Assembly: GCA_026545225.1 (NCBI GenBank)
Contig: CM048846.1
Span: forward strand, 57,416,270 to 57,480,269
Reading direction: 5' to 3'
From: Cornus controversa
Taxonomy: Eukaryota; Streptophyta; Magnoliopsida; Cornales; Cornaceae
DNA: 64,000 bases
The notes under the pieces were generated by a model that did not search any database, was not told the DNA's origin, and saw nothing but the letters and a program-made list of their open reading frames with translations. Positions 47,601 through 60,400 of this stretch are shown piece after piece (positions within the stretch are counted from its first letter, which is position 1; each line of letters opens with the position of its first letter). Both the position numbers and the translations under genes were made by a program.

Positions 47601-50600
47601 ATCAGCCTATCTCAACTTGTGTGCTCGATCCAAAGCTCACTTGGTATTGTAGCAGCCCTCGTCCTCACATGCCTAAGTCCTATTGACCTAACAATCTCCC
47701 TCTTTAGCAATTTTGTGAGAACACTTCATAAACTAAACATTACATTGCAATTAAATATAAGACTCAAAATTTATCAATCTTTTACTTGCTTGCATTCTTC
47801 ACCACTATAATCATCATCATCGAGGAATGGGCTACTAGAAGCTGGAAGGTCTTGAATGGGGTCATGGTGTCAGCTCTGCCGGATGGACTGTACCTCTTTA
47901 GGTTTCCATCCAAGAAGGAAGCTAAAAGGGTTTTAAAAGAAGGAAAGAGGGGTGAGGCGATTCTGTTTCTCAATGTTTGGGTGCATAGAGTTGGGTGTTC
48001 TGGCCTTTTGAAGAAGAGAAAGGACAGACGAATCATTCTGTATGGGTTGCCTCTGCATCTTTGGTGCCCGAAGTTGTTTGAAGCAATTGGGGACCTATGT
48101 GGGTGTTATCGGAGTGTAGAGGCAAACGATTTAGTGATGCCGGAGAAGATCGTGTCATTGGTTGATGATGGAGGTACAATTCCATAGTGTGTTTTCGTGG
48201 AAGATGAGTGGGTGGCCTACCGAGTTTCCCTGTCGGAGGAGATCGCTCCTTCACTATTGTCAAAGTCTGATCTGGGTCCGGTTATAGAGATTAAGGAGTG
48301 GTGTCACCATTCAAAGGCCACTAGAAAAGGAGGGACGACTACTAGGTCTCACTTGAAGTTGCAGAGATCGGGAGTCGTCGAAGGTCAGGGAAGACAGGAA
48401 CGTCAAGCGCGTGGGGCACGTGAGAGGGAAAGTGTGTCTCAGATAGCACGTGGCAAGGATAGACGCAATGCTGGCTCTGGGTGGAAGACAGCTAAGGAAT
48501 GACATGTCGACAGAGCTGTGGTTGTGGATAAGTAGTTACGTGATCGGTTTTTGAATTTTAAACCAAAGTAGGGGCTACAGCAGAGAAGGAAAGAGGTTGG
48601 GCCTGTTGCCAACGGTTAAAAAGGAGTTGGGCCTAAAACTGGTGGCCCAATGCTTGCTAAGGGGGTTGGGTCAAGTTTTGTTGGTCCAAAGGAGGAATTG
48701 GGTCAAAATCATTTTGTTAATAATGCCCAAATGGGCTCTGTCTCTTTAAGAGACCCAATTAGGGAGCCCTTTCAGTGAAGCAGGCTACATGATCAAGGCC
48801 CAAAAGCAACAGAGGTTTAAGCTAAGTGATTATGCTTCGGAAGCTCTAATTCAGGAGTTGTACCTCCACAATCCTCTGGTGGGCCTGAAGTGTCCCGAGA
48901 TGCTCAGGATGCAGGATGATGTATACACTCCTTCTGACTGCAGCAGGAAAGGTTCTGAGTATAGATTCGAGAATGGGCTACCGGATAACCTTTTGGAGCT
49001 GCGTTGGATATATTGCTGTGGGAGGGTTGTGACTACTACGGTGGGGGGCAGGTGGTTCCAGTTGTGGGGAGTGGTGAGTTGCTCGCTATTGAAGGTGGGG
49101 GGGTACGGGGGAGTGGGTGAGGGAAAACGTTGGGAATGTGGGGAATCTTCTTGGCTTGTGTTACGAGGATTCTTGGTTTGTGTTACGAGGAGAATGATGG
49201 ACCGACTGAGAAGATGTTGCAGCTTATCCACAAGAGATTGAAGGGGAGTGGGAGGAGAAGGGTTTGTGTTGAGAAAGGGGAGAGGGAGGTTCAGAACCTT
49301 ATCTCGTATGTGAATTATGAAGGGGTCCAGGGAGGGAGGAGGGGAGGGGTGGGGAACTTTAGTGTTTGACCATGAATTTCCGAATTGTCTCGTGGAATGT
49401 CTGCGGTCTAAATGACCCGAATAAAAGGAAGGTGGTGAAGTTGGCAGTGCAGAAGTGGGATGCTTATGTGTTGTGTTTGCAGGAGATGAAGTTGGATTCG
49501 ATATCGGATAGTGTGGTTAGGAGCCGGAGTGGGAGGTTTTGGATGCTTTAGGTACCGAGGGGGAGGGGGGTTGTTGGTGTTCCTTGTGACGTGGGGTAGG
49601 AGGTGGGTGTCTAAGGTGGATGCTTGGGTTGAGAGGTTTTCTTTATCTTGTATTTTTTCTATGGAGGAGGATGGCTTTCATTGGATTTTTTCTGGTGTTT
49701 ATGGTCCTATTGAGGATGGGGAGAGGCATTTGTTGTGGGAGGATCTTGGTTCAATGCAGAGGAGATGGACTCTCCCCTAGTGTATTGGGGGGGGGGGGGG
49801 GGGATGGGGGATGTCAATGTGGTGAGAACGGCTTCACCGCCGCCGCCCGCAGGGGTGGGAGGGGACGTCGGCTATGGAGCAGTTTTCATATTTCATGGAT
49901 GAGCTCAAGTTGGTTGATTTGTCGTTGGAGGGAGCCTCTTTCACTTGGTCTAGTAGGAGGGAGTCTCCTACTCTTTCCCGTCTAGACAGATTCCTTCTCT
50001 CCGGTGATTGGGAGGAAAATTACCCGGATGTGGCTCAGGCATCTTTGGCAAGACTTAACTCGGATCATATTCCGCTAGTCCTTGACTGTGTTCGTATGTG
50101 GCGGAGAAGGACTCCCTTCAGATTCAAGAATATGTGCCTCCGGATGGGGGACTTCAAGGAAAGAGTGAGGGGTTGGTGGGAGAGTTGTAGGGTGAATGCA
50201 CTGAATGGTAATCCGAGTTTTGTCTTGGCTGGAAAGCTTCTTTCGTTAAAGGAGAGTATTAAAGTGTGGAATAAGGAGGTGTTCAGGAATCTAGAATGGA
50301 GGAAGAATAGGGCATTATCGGGGATTGCTGAACTTGATCACCTGGAGAAGTCAAGAGGCCTTGGGGGGGAGGAGAGACGTCGGAGGGAGGAGTGTCAGGC
50401 AAAGATTGCAAGGATTGCTGTTTCTGAGGAGATTTCGTGGCGACAAAAATCTTGGGCTCTTTGGATCAAGGAGGGTGATAGGAATACGAGATTCTTTCAT
50501 AGGCTTGTCAACGCTCATCGGAGGCGCAACCATATTGGGAGGATTAGAGTGGATGGGGAGGTGCTTTATAGGGAGGAAGAGGTGGGGAGGGGGGTGTCTT

Positions 50601-53600
50601 CCTTCTTTCAAAGACTGCACGCAGAGGAGTTTAGCTAGAGACCTCTTCTTGGTGGGTTGCATTTTGATCCAATCTTAAAGGAGGATAGAGATGAGATGGA
50701 GAGGCCTTTTAGCGAGGAGGTGTTGTCGGTGTTGAACAGTTGTAATGGGGATAAAGCTCAGGCCCAGAAGGCTTCAATTCGAGATTCCTTTTGGAGAAGT
50801 GGGAGGTGGTTAGGAGAGAGGTGATGGGCACTTTCATGCTTTCTACTCTCACTGCCAATTTGAGAAAAACCGGAATGCCTCCTTCGTTACCCTTATTCCT
50901 AAGAAGGGAGGTGCCATTGACGTTAGGGATTTCAATCCTATTAGTTTGGTGGGGTGCATCTACAAACTTTTAGCTAAAGTCCTAACGATGAGGTTGAGGG
51001 GAGTCATGGATGGCATCATCTCGGACCTCAGAATGCTTTTGTTGAAGGGTGTCAGATTTTGAATTCAGCTCTCATTCTCTCATTGCTAGCGAGTGTGTGG
51101 ATTCTAGGTTGAGCAGTGGGATTCCTGGGGGTTCCTGGGGTCCTCTGTAAGCTTGACATTGAGAAGGCTTACGATCATATGAGTTGGAGCTTTCTGTTGT
51201 ACATGATGGAGAGGATGGGGTTTGGGGAGAGGTGGAGGAGGTGGATTGAGTTCTGTATCTCCTCAGTTTGCTTCTCAGTCCTTATGAACAGGTCTTCGAC
51301 TGGCTTCTTCAGTAACTCTCGGGGGATTAGGCAAGGGGAAACACTATCATCCCCCTTCTTGTTTCTTATTGTTATGGCAGCTCTCAACCCATTGATGAGG
51401 AGGGTGGTTGACCAGGAGTTCATTAGAGAATTCAAGATAGGTAGGGATGCTTTCAATCAATTGGAGATCTCTCATTTGTTGTTTACCGATGATACTCTTG
51501 TTTTCTGTGATGTTGCCGAGTCACGGATGAGATATTTGAGGTGTGTTGATTTGTTTTCAAGCTAAAAATCAATGTTAGTAAGAGTGTGCTGGTTCGACGG
51601 GGGATGTTCTGGATATCTCAGTTCTGGCCGACATCCTTGACTGTGGGGTTGGATCTTTCCCTATCTCTTATTTGGACTTGCCATTGGAAGCTCCTTCGAC
51701 GAGAGTGGGTGGCTGAGATCCAATGATTGAGAGGTTCAAGAGGAGGTTTGCAGGATGGAAGATGCAGTACCTTTCGAAAGGAGGAGGGGTTACTTTGATG
51801 AAGAACACTCTGTCTAGCCTTCCTACTTATTTTTTATTCCTCTTTCTGATTCCTTCTTCAGTGGTTAATAGGATTGAGAGGATCCAACGGTATTTTTTGT
51901 GGGATGGTATGGGTGACGAGTTCAAATACCACCTTGTCAGTTGGGATCAGATTTGCAAGCCGATTCAGCTTGGTGGGTTGGGGATTAGGACGTTGGAGCC
52001 TTTCAATGAGGCTCTCTTTGGGAAGTGGTTGTGGGGGTTTGGGAGAGAGAGACAAAGGCTTTGGAGGAGGGTCATCTCTAGTAGGTATGGAGAGTTGAGG
52101 GGTGGTTGGTGTTTGGCGAAGGTGAGGATCCCTGGTGGAATAGGGTTTTAGAATTCATTCGTAGGGGGCGGGATGAGTTTTCTAAACACATCAGATTCAG
52201 GGTTCGAAGTGGCAGAGATATTCGTTTTTGGGAGGATTGGTGGTGCGGGGACAGATCATCGACTTGCTCTTTTCCTCATCTTTTTCGAATTTCTCAGGAC
52301 CAACATGCTTTTATGTCTGACTATTATCATCTTGATAGTGGAACGACGACTTGGGATGTGCGCTTCTTGAAACATTTCCAAGATTGGGAATTAGAGGACG
52401 CCATTCGCTTTTTAGACCTGATTTATCTTCAGGTGGTGGATGGTGGGACGGCCGACTCTTTGGTGTGGGCATCTTCGTCTCAAGGGAGTTTGATGTTCGG
52501 TCCTTCTATAGGAGCCTCTCCGGGGCTGCAAGAACGGTTTTCCCGTGGAAGGCTGTGGTACACAAAGGCTCCCCCCTAAGGTGGCCTTCTTTGGGTGGAC
52601 AACTATCCTTGGGAAGGATTTTGAAGTTAGACAATTTGAGAAAAAGGCAACGGGTCATTGTTAACTAGTGTTGTATGTGTAAGAGAGATGAGGAGTCCGT
52701 TGACCATCTTTTACTCCATTATTCAGTGGCCTGAAACTATTGGAGCTTGCTTTTGGGGTATTCAGTGGGTTATGCCTAGTTCCTCTAGAGGCATGTTGGA
52801 GGCTTGGAGAGGTTGTATAGTGGGTCCCAAGCCCGTGATTTTTGGAGGGTGGCACCCTTATGTGTTTGGTCATGTTTGTGGAGGGAATGGAATAGGAGAT
52901 CTTTCGATGATGCGAACTCCTATTGGGGCGATTAAATTCTCTATTATTAGTTCTCTTTTTTTGTTGGGTGATTGCAAGAAATTATGAATACATGGGAGAG
53001 AGAGTTGATTTTTTTGGATATTTTGTGTTGTTAGGGGCCCTATTTGGTCCTCGTGTTTTTCTCGGGCTACACTACCTGTTTGAGTGCTTTCTAATACAAT
53101 TTTACTTATAAAAAAGAAATGATTTCTCTTTTTCCAATCTTTCCTATTATATACCATGTCTTCTCTTAGATTTAATTTTTTTAGATCATTTTTATTACTT
53201 CATTCCATGTAAGTTTTAGTCAGCTTCTTTGTTGCTTCCCTTTTAGGCAAGCAACTCCTCCTCTTTTAACCGGTGCATCATCGGGTCTACGTTGGATATC
53301 ATCATACCACCTAAGTCTACTTTCTCTAATTTTATCATTTATAGGCGCTATACCTAGTGTTCCCCTCACCTATTCATGAATAATCCTATCTCTTTTAGTT
53401 ACTCCTAGCATCCAACTATATAACTTGCAAAAGACAAACAATATTATATCCGGTGCATTATATCATCGTAAAGAAAATTTAAAAATATTAATAAAGACAT
53501 AACTTGAAAAATAAGTAATAAAAACCCCTCACTCCCCCTTAGTTAATGAATAACACATTAATCAATCAAATAATATCAATCAATTATACTTTTTCTCCCC

Positions 53601-56600
53601 TTTTTGTCACAAATTGACAATACAAGCATTATTTAAAAAGAATACACCCATGCACATATAAACTAGATATTTCATTATTATAAAAGGAATTTTTTATTTA
53701 TTTTTTGTAAGTAAAATAAAATTACAACCACTAATCCAAAATTGTTGAAAAGCTCCAACCAAGTCCTATTAACTAGTGAAAGTGCGCTAGACCGTTACCG
53801 GAGGCCCTGATGTCTCAGAGTGCGAGTAGTGAATTTGACCTAGAGGAGGGGTTGAATATGTCTTATGGATTTTTTTTTTTCTGCTTTTAACTTTTCAAAA
53901 TTCACTAAAGGCACTAAAGTGTCTGCAGAGAGCAAGTCTGGTCAAGGTCAGGCATTAGTCCGGTCAAAGTATTGCATTGTAGTCACTCAGATTTCATAGT
54001 GAATCGAGGTCCCTGTGGTTTTCTCCGGTTTAGGTTTAGGTTTTCCACATAAAATAAAAATAAAAAAGCTGCTCCTTACTTTATTCATATGTCCTGTGTG
54101 CTTGATAATCATATAAAATCAAATTAAGTTAAAAAGAGCGAGCAAGACTATTCTCTCTCTCTACACCACCCCCCCTCTCTCTCTATCTCTACTCTTAAGG
54201 TCTGTTTTCCATCTATGAATTCAACTGGGATTTCCGACTCACCACTCACATTTTCCTCTCTCTGGTCCAGTTTTTTGAGTCTCGACAAAGAACATGACTT
54301 TGAGAAATGGACCTTCTTATTCGCTTTCTTTTCTCTCCATCTTTAAACCCAACAATTTCAGAAATTATAATTGAGAACTTCTTTGGCAAAATATTTACTG
54401 ATATAACCTCAGTGTATCCTCTTGCAAGTACTGTATCCTAAGTTCCTGCATCTGAATTTTTTTAAAAAAATAATAATAATTAATTGGGGATGTTTTGGAC
54501 ATTATTGAACATATGTCCAAGCGTGTCCAACATATATCTGTATTAGACACTATCCAATACAACCACACAACCTCCTCAGGAAGTATCCGTACTTTATAGA
54601 CTTTTAGTCTAATTAGGGGATGAATTGATAGGACTCAACAGGGTTGGGAAATTAAAACACAAGTTATTTAGAAAAACTAGCGAGCATCATAAATTCAACT
54701 TTTTGCAGCAAGGAGAATTGGTTGTATTAACGGTGTCATTTAACATTTTGAACAAACTCTCATTACACATAGAAGCAGATTACGTACTTTTAGGGCAGCT
54801 TCCCTGTTACCAGGTGGGGCAGTTGGCAAGATTGTGGTATCCACATTAATTGCTTGTACAACTCCTTTATCTTGCAGTCTCTCCGCTACTGTTGCAGCTA
54901 ACTCCACTCCAGAATAACCACATCCTACAACAGCCACACGGATTGGAGAGTCTTTACCAAACTTCTTGCGTTCCAATGTTCTCAGCTTCTCATCAACCTT
55001 CTGCGTCACAGCAATATCAAGATGTAAAGGCAGTAATAAAAAAATTTAAATGGATGCTAATTACAACTACCCAAAGATATCACTGAATGATTAGCTTTCC
55101 TACGTTCAAGTACTAACCAATGCATCCTCCAAAGTTGAGAAAGGCAATGCAAACTCTGCTGCACCCGGTACAGCATCTAGTTTGGCTTCAGCTCCTAAAG
55201 CAAGTACCAACCTAGCTGCCCAAGTGCAAAAATGTAAAATCAGAAAGAACAAATCAAGTGCATAAAGAATCAGAATCAAATAGATGCTGACACGGAGATT
55301 CAGAAATGAAAAACCATATCCTATATGGATTGCTGTTAGATTGTATTTGCTTAATTAAGTGACTTAAATAAATATATAACACAACAGAGAAGAGTAATTA
55401 TCACAGGTTTACTGAAAAACTTTAAGTTCTTATAGAAAACTGGAAAAGTTGAATAGAGGCTATAACAGTATACCAGTCATACTCAATAATTAGACCACTT
55501 TCCAGATGCACAGTTCCTCCACAGCTAGATCCTGTAGGCCCATTCATCCCCATATGATCAGAGGGATGTAAAAGTTTCACCCTGTCTTGGAAAAATTGCA
55601 CACCAGTGTTTGCAAGCAAGTCTAAGAAACGTGGAGCAATTTCCCATTTATCTACCTCTGCATTTTGGTAAAAAAAAAATCATGACCAGGTAAATTATCA
55701 TTAAGGTAAAAACTAATTGGGGTACAGAAAATTAATGACCCAAGCACTTTTAAACCCAATATACAACCCTACCTCCAGATAGAAGCTCGTATAACATTGG
55801 CTTGAAAACAAAGCACTCAGACTGGTCAACAAGAAGCACCTGCTCCCAGTTTGAATCAATATCAAATTATCAGAAAATGAATTATTGAACAGTGGCCAGC
55901 ATAGTTTATGTCTTATGACATTGAGGTAACCAATATGATGTTTGCTTTCTTCTTTGTAGTTCTTCTATAACCTCTGTCTCTGGGTTGTGCCCAAAATTGC
56001 ATATGATACCAGTTCAATTTGTTCTACAATTTTTCAAGAACAGATGACGACGAGTCTCTCCAAGTATTTATACCATCACATAGCAGAATGTCCAGACTGG
56101 GAGGGATGGCCATAGACCTCCTTAGCCTGTAGGGCTGGGCTGGCTGCCTACTGTTTTCTTGACCAAATCTTGGGTGGTTTTGCTGAGCATATACACAACC
56201 TATTCCTCTCAGATTTTTAAGAGCTGATTGAGTTTGTTACCCTAGTACAGGTGTGAAATCTCTCAGGTTACGAGAAGTTGGTTTCCTTATTGCCAACAGT
56301 CCTACATTGAGCTTGTTACAGATCTTTCTTTCCTGGGTAATAAAATTTAATTTTTTTCACCAAAAAATATTCTTTTCCAAACCACACACAGGCTTATCTA
56401 AATGTGTTAAGTAAAAATAGTAGCTATTACCAAGATCTTCACATATTCCAGCACTTGAGACACTTGGTATGAAAAGCTTGTGATGTGATGGAAGCACTTA
56501 AAGTGGAAATCTGAAAATCTTGTCAGGGCATAATGCACCTAAACAAGGTGTCATGATGACATAAACACAAGGGGTGGTAACTTCTTTTTTCAGAAGTTAC

Positions 56601-57424
56601 TGGGGTGATAACATTTGTGTCTTTGTTTTAAGTTTTAGTACTTATTTTCTAGTTTCATTTTATTTGAGTGGTGTGATTATGCCATACTCATTAAGATAAA
56701 GGGGAAATTGTCAAAGGATGACAATAAGACCAAACATGTTTGATGGCATAGATTTAAATTGTGGTATTGTTTGCAAATATGGTGTTGAGATCAGGTGTCA
56801 AGAATATGAAGACTATTTTGGTGTTATGTAATTAGTTACTGATATTGTGTAGATTGGTTCAGTAACAGTGGGGGAGTTTAATTGTGTTGGAGGTGTCTCT
56901 GGGAACTGTTGCAAGTGCTTGATGGTAATGGCTATGGTAGTCGGGGTAGTGCACAATGATCAATGGAAATAGTGCCTCACAAGCACATATTAGGCCATTA
57001 CATTCTTTATTGTAGCATTTTGAGGTAGTGGATATTCTGCCTTGATTTTCCAGCAAAACTTAAATCATTTATTGCAAAATAAGTACTGTAATTGGATTTT
57101 TCTTTTACAGGGTTGTTAACTTATAATGTTTATCACATTTCGAACACCCAGGTGAGTGTTGAGTTTCTGGGCACCAGGATTCATGACCTGATAACATCAA
57201 GCTACACTTATCAAAAGTGGAGGTGCATGGAGACAAAGACTGGAAAAAAACATATGGATATCTTGGCTAAGATAGAAAATAGATTGAGAATTAACTGGGA
57301 AGACAAGGGTTGACATATAGGAGACTTTGGTTGATGGGATTTCATCGAGAGCAAGAGTAGGTCATGGCAAGGAAGAGAGCTAAGACTGGGAGATGACTTG
57401 TACATAAATGAATGAAAATATGTC

Positions 57425-57480
<56 letters not shown>

Positions 57481-60400
57481 AATGGGAGTTTTGAGGTAGC
57501 CGGCAATATTATGGCTAGGGTAGCCAATGCTGTTTAAGGTGAGATGGCTGGCAGTAGCATTGGTTTGCATGATGATGGAGCAACATCTAACATACAAAAC
57601 CAGAAGTAAGATGCAATGTACCCAAAAATAAGCGAACAAAACAATTTGCAGTTGTTTAACAGCAAATAAATTATTCATAAAAATGTTAAATCGCATATGA
57701 GAGAAAAACTGTCCAGCCTAATTGTGAAGTTAATTAGCCCAAAGAATAAAAAATATAAAAGTTTACATGTAATTAAAGCTTACCTGAGGTTTCTTGTCAT
57801 CAGGCCATACAAGGGATTCTAGTCTTAAGGCAGTATAAAGACCTCCAAATCCACCACCTAGTATGCATACCCTTGGTCTCTGTGAGCAGAATACTATGGT
57901 TATTTCAACAGATGATCACTGTATTTGTAAAACTTTCATCACTATATCTGTAAAACCAAAGTCATTGCAGCACAAAATGCAATCTTCTTGAATGGAAACA
58001 CAAACATATCCATCCAACAGAAAGTACCTCAGATCAATGCTCTGTTCAGATATAAGAATGTGAAAAAAAGATTAAGAAGTACCATCTTCTAAATGCATGC
58101 ATACAAGAGATAACCACCAAGTGAAATTGCTAATAGAATTGCATAAAGGGAAAATTTACATAGTAAAAAGCTTATTGGAGTTGATAATATTACAATATAT
58201 ATTTCATATTATTCAGGGGGAAAAAAAAGATATATTGCAAATTTCCATCTTGTGAAGAAATTTTGAAACTTCTTAAGAGCCAAAAAAAAATGAAGCAAGC
58301 ATAAAAAAGTTTTAAAATTTTTAGTGTTCTAGGAGTAAAACTAGTTCATGAAAATTCTAAGTTGAAACATGTAGCCAGAAATTATCACCAAATGATGACA
58401 TAATACTTTTCAGTAATTGTGATAGATAATACCCTCAATAGAGGCACCCATGGTATATGTTAGGTTGGCTCAAATTCCTATTGTGATTAAGTTTCTATTA
58501 TAGAGTTGTATCTTATTAGGTAATTTCTTGTTAGGCAAGTCTTGGTCTCAAGGAAGGAAAGTTCTTGTTAGGCAAGTCTTGGGCTCTAAGGAATTGTAAT
58601 CCTTGTCCACCAAGGAATTGGGTTTTATGCTTTATAAATAGTTACCTATGTTATTGGGTTTTACATGTTTCATACTTGATGCGGGTTATGTAACTGGAGT
58701 TTGAAAGGCCGATGGATCGTTTGTGGATTTGCAAATGGGAGTCTCGTACATTGAAGACTTATCAAAATTTTTGCTAAGGGGGAGATTTGTTTGGTTGGCT
58801 CAAATTCCTATTGTGATTAGGTTTCTATTATAGAGTTGTATCTTATTAGGTAATTTCTTGTTAAGCTAGTCTTGGTCTCAAGGAAGAAAAGTTCTTGTTA
58901 GGCAAGTCTTGGGCTCTAAAGAATTGTAATCCTTGTCCACCAAGGAATTGGGTTTTGGGCTCTATAAATAGTTACCTATTTTATAGGTTGAGAGATGGTG
59001 AGAAGAAAAGAGACAATACTCTCATCATATTTGAGAGGTCACTATCATTGTTTTGAGAGGGCAACTCTTGCGTAGTGGTAATACTTTTATTGTTTTTGAG
59101 AGGGCACTTAGAGAGAGAATTCTTGTTTTGAATTTGTGATTTCTTTTTGAGTGAGATTGGGTGTATAAGGGTCAAGGGTTGAGAGTTAAATGTACTCTTG
59201 ATACAATTCTTCAACTTGTACTGTTACAATCTATATAGTGAAATCGGGCTCTCTGTGGATGTACGCTTGTTTAGCCGAACCACGTATAATTTTTGGAGTG
59301 TTCTTGCAAATTTCTTCGTGCTTGTTTACTTATCGTCGCATCGTAATATTTGGTGATACGTGATTGGAGGCTTATTTCTCAACATTATCATATGTCAATA
59401 AGAACAGAGATCCCTAATTCAAAAAGGTAGCTGGATAAGTGGCTCAACTCTACAGAGGCAAGACCAGAGTACAGTACATCATTACAAACTCACATATTGG
59501 ACTAATTATCCGCAGAGTGAAGATGCAGCTTGCTAATTAACATGGTAACATCTAGTTTGGGGGGCTTATGAAGGTTCTATCTAGTTTTACATTACATCAT
59601 TATAAACTCATATTCGTAATATCTCTTAATAATCATTCTAGAAACATGAAACCAAATCCTGCATTCATCCAGTGTGGGGTTTATGCATAAGGTGAGGGCT
59701 ACATCGTATTGTGTGCCATTGTTATATACATATATAAATAAAATGCAAATATATGCATATGTCCATGGAATCAACAGAGGATCTCCACATATGAAAACAA
59801 GATGTTCAAAAAAGGACACATGCTAACACTTGAATCTGACATGTAAAAGCTTTACTTAAGTTTCTTATTCATTTTTTCAGTAAATGGAACCCAAAACCCC
59901 ACCCTTTATCTTTAGATGTCACGTTAGCACATAACCACTACTCTACAACCGCTTTGACAAGTTATGTTATTTCCTTTCACAAGAAAGTACATAACTTAAA
60001 TCTCCTCTAATTACTGATTTAATATTGAAAGTGTTTTTATCGCGTTAAGTGAATCAGGAAGCCGTTAGTTCTCTATTTTGTTTAAGTCAAAAGAACCATA
60101 GATGCTAATTATATGAGCAAAGGAAAATCACGTTAAGTGATACAGGAAGCCGTCAGTTCTCTATTTTGTTTAAATCAAAAAAAATCATAGATGCTAATTA
60201 TATGAGCAAAGGGTCATCAAGTTCATTACCTCATGTGGTGCCCATTAATTAAGATTGTTCAGACCCATTAATCAAGGGTGTTGGAGTGATAGACTGGATA
60301 CTTGGATACAGACCTAATCTTCGTCATTAATTCGCACAATGTAACCATTATCAGGATGTGAACCTATATGATAGGCCAAGCATTTACTAGAGCACCAAAA

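Larger units (their letters stand above)
47790..53117 (+). mobile_element. L1-type LINE in intron 7, nearly full length, defective
   Basis: From 5' to 3': ORF1 with a DUF4283 RNA-binding part (47786-48187; [27 protein letters not shown]), then an apurinic endonuclease (from 49372, [20 protein letters not shown], and later [10 protein letters not shown] near 50055), reverse transcriptase ([34 protein letters not shown], 51120-51520), a thumb-like part (51723-52151) and a zf-RVT stretch near 52570-52720. It ends in a short A-rich tail at about 53117. Frames change between 49551 and 49874, after 50638 (stop) and between 51565 and 51723, so it cannot make ORF2. The 5' end is probably truncated in or before ORF1. 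Opposite in strand to the host gene. Confidence 0.88.
47333..54787 (-). other. intron 7 of NDC1 (7.5 kb)
   Basis: The largest intron. It carries an LTR edge (about 47600-47693), an L1 LINE, an RTE scrap and a CCTAGAGG repeat. Donor and acceptor remain intact (AAA|GTACGT and CACCAG|GTT). Confidence 0.85.

Noticed and set aside
48789-49369. Host gene in the GC-richer stretch
   Set aside because: The stretch lies between LINE ORF1 and ORF2 and its frames are explained by the LINE.
57211-57696. 161-codon frame on the minus strand
   Set aside because: It crosses the GT/GA microsatellite and lies in intron 3. The Ser-Leu and His-Thr runs are repeat products.
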